35,586 bases of DNA from Pseudocolwellia sp. AS88 (lineage in GTDB: Bacteria; Pseudomonadota; Gammaproteobacteria; Enterobacterales; Alteromonadaceae), in assembly GCF_030551755.1 (NCBI RefSeq), contig NZ_JAUPEC010000034.1, forward strand, positions 1-35,586, in the 5' to 3' direction. Shown here one piece after another: positions 34,201 through 35,586 of this stretch; the first letter of the stretch is position 1; each line of letters starts with the position of its first letter. The notes beneath the pieces are model-generated. The model was not told the origin of the DNA, did not search any database, and saw only the letters and a program-made list of their open reading frames with translations. The translations under genes were made by a program, and so were the position numbers.

Positions 34201-35490
34201 ATGAACGTTTTAGTTATAGGTAGTGGTGGTCGTGAACATGCACTTGCGTGGAAAATTGCACAATCAACAAATATTGAAAAAGTATTCGTCGCTCCAGGTA
34301 ATGCAGGTACATCAACTGAAGATAAAGTAGAAAATATAGATATATCTTCTGACGACATTACTGGTTTAGTTGCTTTTGCTAAAACGAATAAAATTGAACT
34401 GACTATTGTAGGGCCTGAACAACCACTAGTCGATGGTGTTGTTGATGCTTTTCAAGCTGAAGGACTTGCCATTTTTGGACCTAGTGCAAAAGCTGCGCAA
34501 TTAGAAGGTTCTAAAGCATTTACTAAAGACTTCCTTGCTCGCAATAATATTCCTACAGGTTATTATCAAAATTTTACAGAAATTGAACCAGCTCTTGCTT
34601 ATGTTAGAGAGCAGGGCGCACCTATTGTTGTTAAAGCTGATGGTTTAGCGGCAGGTAAAGGTGTAATTGTTGCCTTAACATTAAAAGAAGCTGAAGATGC
34701 TATTGAAGATATGTTAGCAGGCAATGCTTTTGGTGATGCAGGTCATCGAGTAGTTATTGAAGAATTTTTAGAAGGTGAAGAGGCAAGCTTCATCGTAATG
34801 GTAGATGGCAAAAATGTATTACCATTTGCTACAAGTCAAGATCATAAACGTGCATATAATGAAGATAAAGGTCCAAACACTGGTGGTATGGGGGCATATT
34901 CTCCAGCTCCAGTAGTAACACCTGAAATTCATGATCGAATTATGAATGAAGTTATATACCCAACAGTAGAAGGTATGGCTAATGAAGGTGCACCTTACAC
35001 TGGCTTCTTATATGCTGGATTAATGATTGATGCAGATGGTACGCCTAAAGTCATTGAATATAATTGTCGTTTTGGAGATCCAGAAACACAACCAATTATG
35101 ATGCGTTTACAATCCGATCTAGCAGAACTTTGTTTATTAGCTTGTAATGCCAAGCTTGATACAGCCACAATTTCTTTTGATGAACGAGCGGCTGTAGGTG
35201 TTGTTCTTGCCGCAGGTGGATATCCAGAAAGTTATAATAAAGGTGATGTGATCTCAGGTTTAGAGGTTAATAAAGCTGACGATGCAAAAACTTTTCATGC
35301 AGGCACATCTTTAGTTGATGGTAATGTAGTAACTAATGGTGGACGTGTATTATGTGCAACTGCTTTAGGTAATACAGTAACTGAAGCACAAGAGAAAGCT
35401 TACACGTTGTTAAATCAAATCTCGTGGAAAGATGTTCAATTCAGAACTGACATTGCTTACCGTGCAATAGCAAGAGAGCAACAAGCGTAA
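34201..35490 (+). CDS. purD: Phosphoribosylamine-glycine ligase (GARS)
   Basis: This 429-residue ATP-grasp enzyme joins glycine to phosphoribosylamine in purine synthesis. The start MNVLVIGSGGREHALAWKIAQ is diagnostic. It continues with APGNAGT, VGPEQPLVDGVVDAF, the ATP-grasp lysine in VVKADGLAAGKGVIVA, DHKRAYNEDKGPNTGGMGAYSP, and the metal-binding EYNCRFGDPETQ. The length matches E. coli PurD. AGGAAA lies upstream of the ATG. The IS end begins 21 bases after its stop, so whatever followed purD has been displaced or lies beyond the element. Confidence 0.97.
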   Translation: MNVLVIGSGGREHALAWKIAQSTNIEKVFVAPGNAGTSTEDKVENIDISSDDITGLVAFAKTNKIELTIVGPEQPLVDGVVDAFQAEGLAIFGPSAKAAQLEGSKAFTKDFLARNNIPTGYYQNFTEIEPALAYVREQGAPIVVKADGLAAGKGVIVALTLKEAEDAIEDMLAGNAFGDAGHRVVIEEFLEGEEASFIVMVDGKNVLPFATSQDHKRAYNEDKGPNTGGMGAYSPAPVVTPEIHDRIMNEVIYPTVEGMANEGAPYTGFLYAGLMIDADGTPKVIEYNCRFGDPETQPIMMRLQSDLAELCLLACNAKLDTATISFDERAAVGVVLAAGGYPESYNKGDVISGLEVNKADDAKTFHAGTSLVDGNVVTNGGRVLCATALGNTVTEAQEKAYTLLNQISWKDVQFRTDIAYRAIAREQQA

Positions 35491-35511
35491 CTAATCTATT
35501 CTTCAAAGTTT

Positions 35512-35586
35512 TGACCCGTCCTAATATAGGTTGACAGTCATTTAATTAAAACGCCTGATGTACTTCATTGGGCGTTTTATATTTTA
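35512..35586. mobile_element. Insertion-sequence end, right copy (partial)
   Basis: From the TGACCCGTCC tip at 35512 the sequence matches the reverse complement of 1-73 base for base up to 35584. The element continues beyond the window. Both copies show the same end of the element facing the purD-to-SnoaL segment, so the two elements are in opposite orientation. Confidence 0.7.

Noticed and set aside
1-35586. The window as a composite transposon carrying cargo
   Set aside because: The cargo is mainly housekeeping genes in normal order, and the IS ends alone cannot show mobility of the whole block.

Overview
The window looks like chromosomal DNA of a marine gammaproteobacterium of the order Alteromonadales, most likely a Colwellia/Thalassotalea-type organism. 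The reasons are low G+C by eye, the prmA-dusB-fis and purH/purD neighbourhood, several small families common in this order (DUF2798, DUF3429, DUF393, TIGR02450, CIA30), and a glucosylglycerate compatible-solute cluster. This placement is inference; there is no rRNA gene here to settle it. I see no tRNA, rRNA, CRISPR array, prophage or complete transposase gene.

Layout. (1) Both ends carry the same 73-bp sequence in opposite orientation (1-73 and 35512-35584), ending TGACCCGTCC at the inner edge. It looks like one end of an insertion sequence, present twice. (2) 287-823: exported SnoaL-like protein. (3) 1439-5096: a tight three-gene operon of M42-like metallopeptidase, RimK-type ATP-grasp ligase with an RLAN-like N-terminal domain, and a GNAT/C39-peptidase fusion. 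This is the best candidate for an undescribed make-and-trim peptide system. (4) 5238-10760: CNNM/DUF21-CBS membrane protein, MYG1-family DHH protein, a thioredoxin-fold-like lipoprotein, three small proteins ending in a CIA30 protein, a D-2-hydroxyacid dehydrogenase and a Trp-rich TIGR02450 protein. (5) 10869-14194, minus strand: flavin reductase, DUF3429, DUF393 and SDR genes, followed by an ABM monooxygenase-MarR-DUF2798 operon with a perfect 20-bp palindromic operator over its promoter. (6) 14439-16595: a YgaP-like/DUF2892 protein and a GGDEF-EAL enzyme. (7) 16697-21497, minus strand: a four-gene operon that forms a closed glucosylglycerate cycle (glycerate kinase, glucosyl-3-phosphoglycerate synthase, its phosphatase, GH13_18 phosphorylase). 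(8) 21878-25110: a gamma-glutamyltransferase gene broken by a one-base frameshift in an A6 run, and a convergent exported M20 amidohydrolase, separated by a MITE-like inverted-repeat element. (9) 25199-28763, minus strand: an RluA-family pseudouridine synthase with a coiled-coil insert, a lipoprotein built of 11-residue LEA-like repeats, and a siroheme synthase whose methyltransferase half is degenerate and cut short. (10) 28977-35490, plus strand: prmA, dusB-fis (with a GC-rich-discriminator promoter), purH, an exported methyltransferase-like lipoprotein, and purD.

How the parts fit. The core is housekeeping (ribosomal-protein methylation, tRNA dihydrouridine, nucleoid control, purine synthesis, siroheme). 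Around it are stress and osmolyte functions: the glucosylglycerate cycle, the LEA-like lipoprotein, and the redox/flavin cluster with MarR control. A third theme is peptide chemistry: the RimK operon, GGT and the M20 hydrolase. Several genes use TTG starts with a good Shine-Dalgarno sequence. Starts were moved inward from the longest open frame where the ribosome-binding site or family alignment favoured it.
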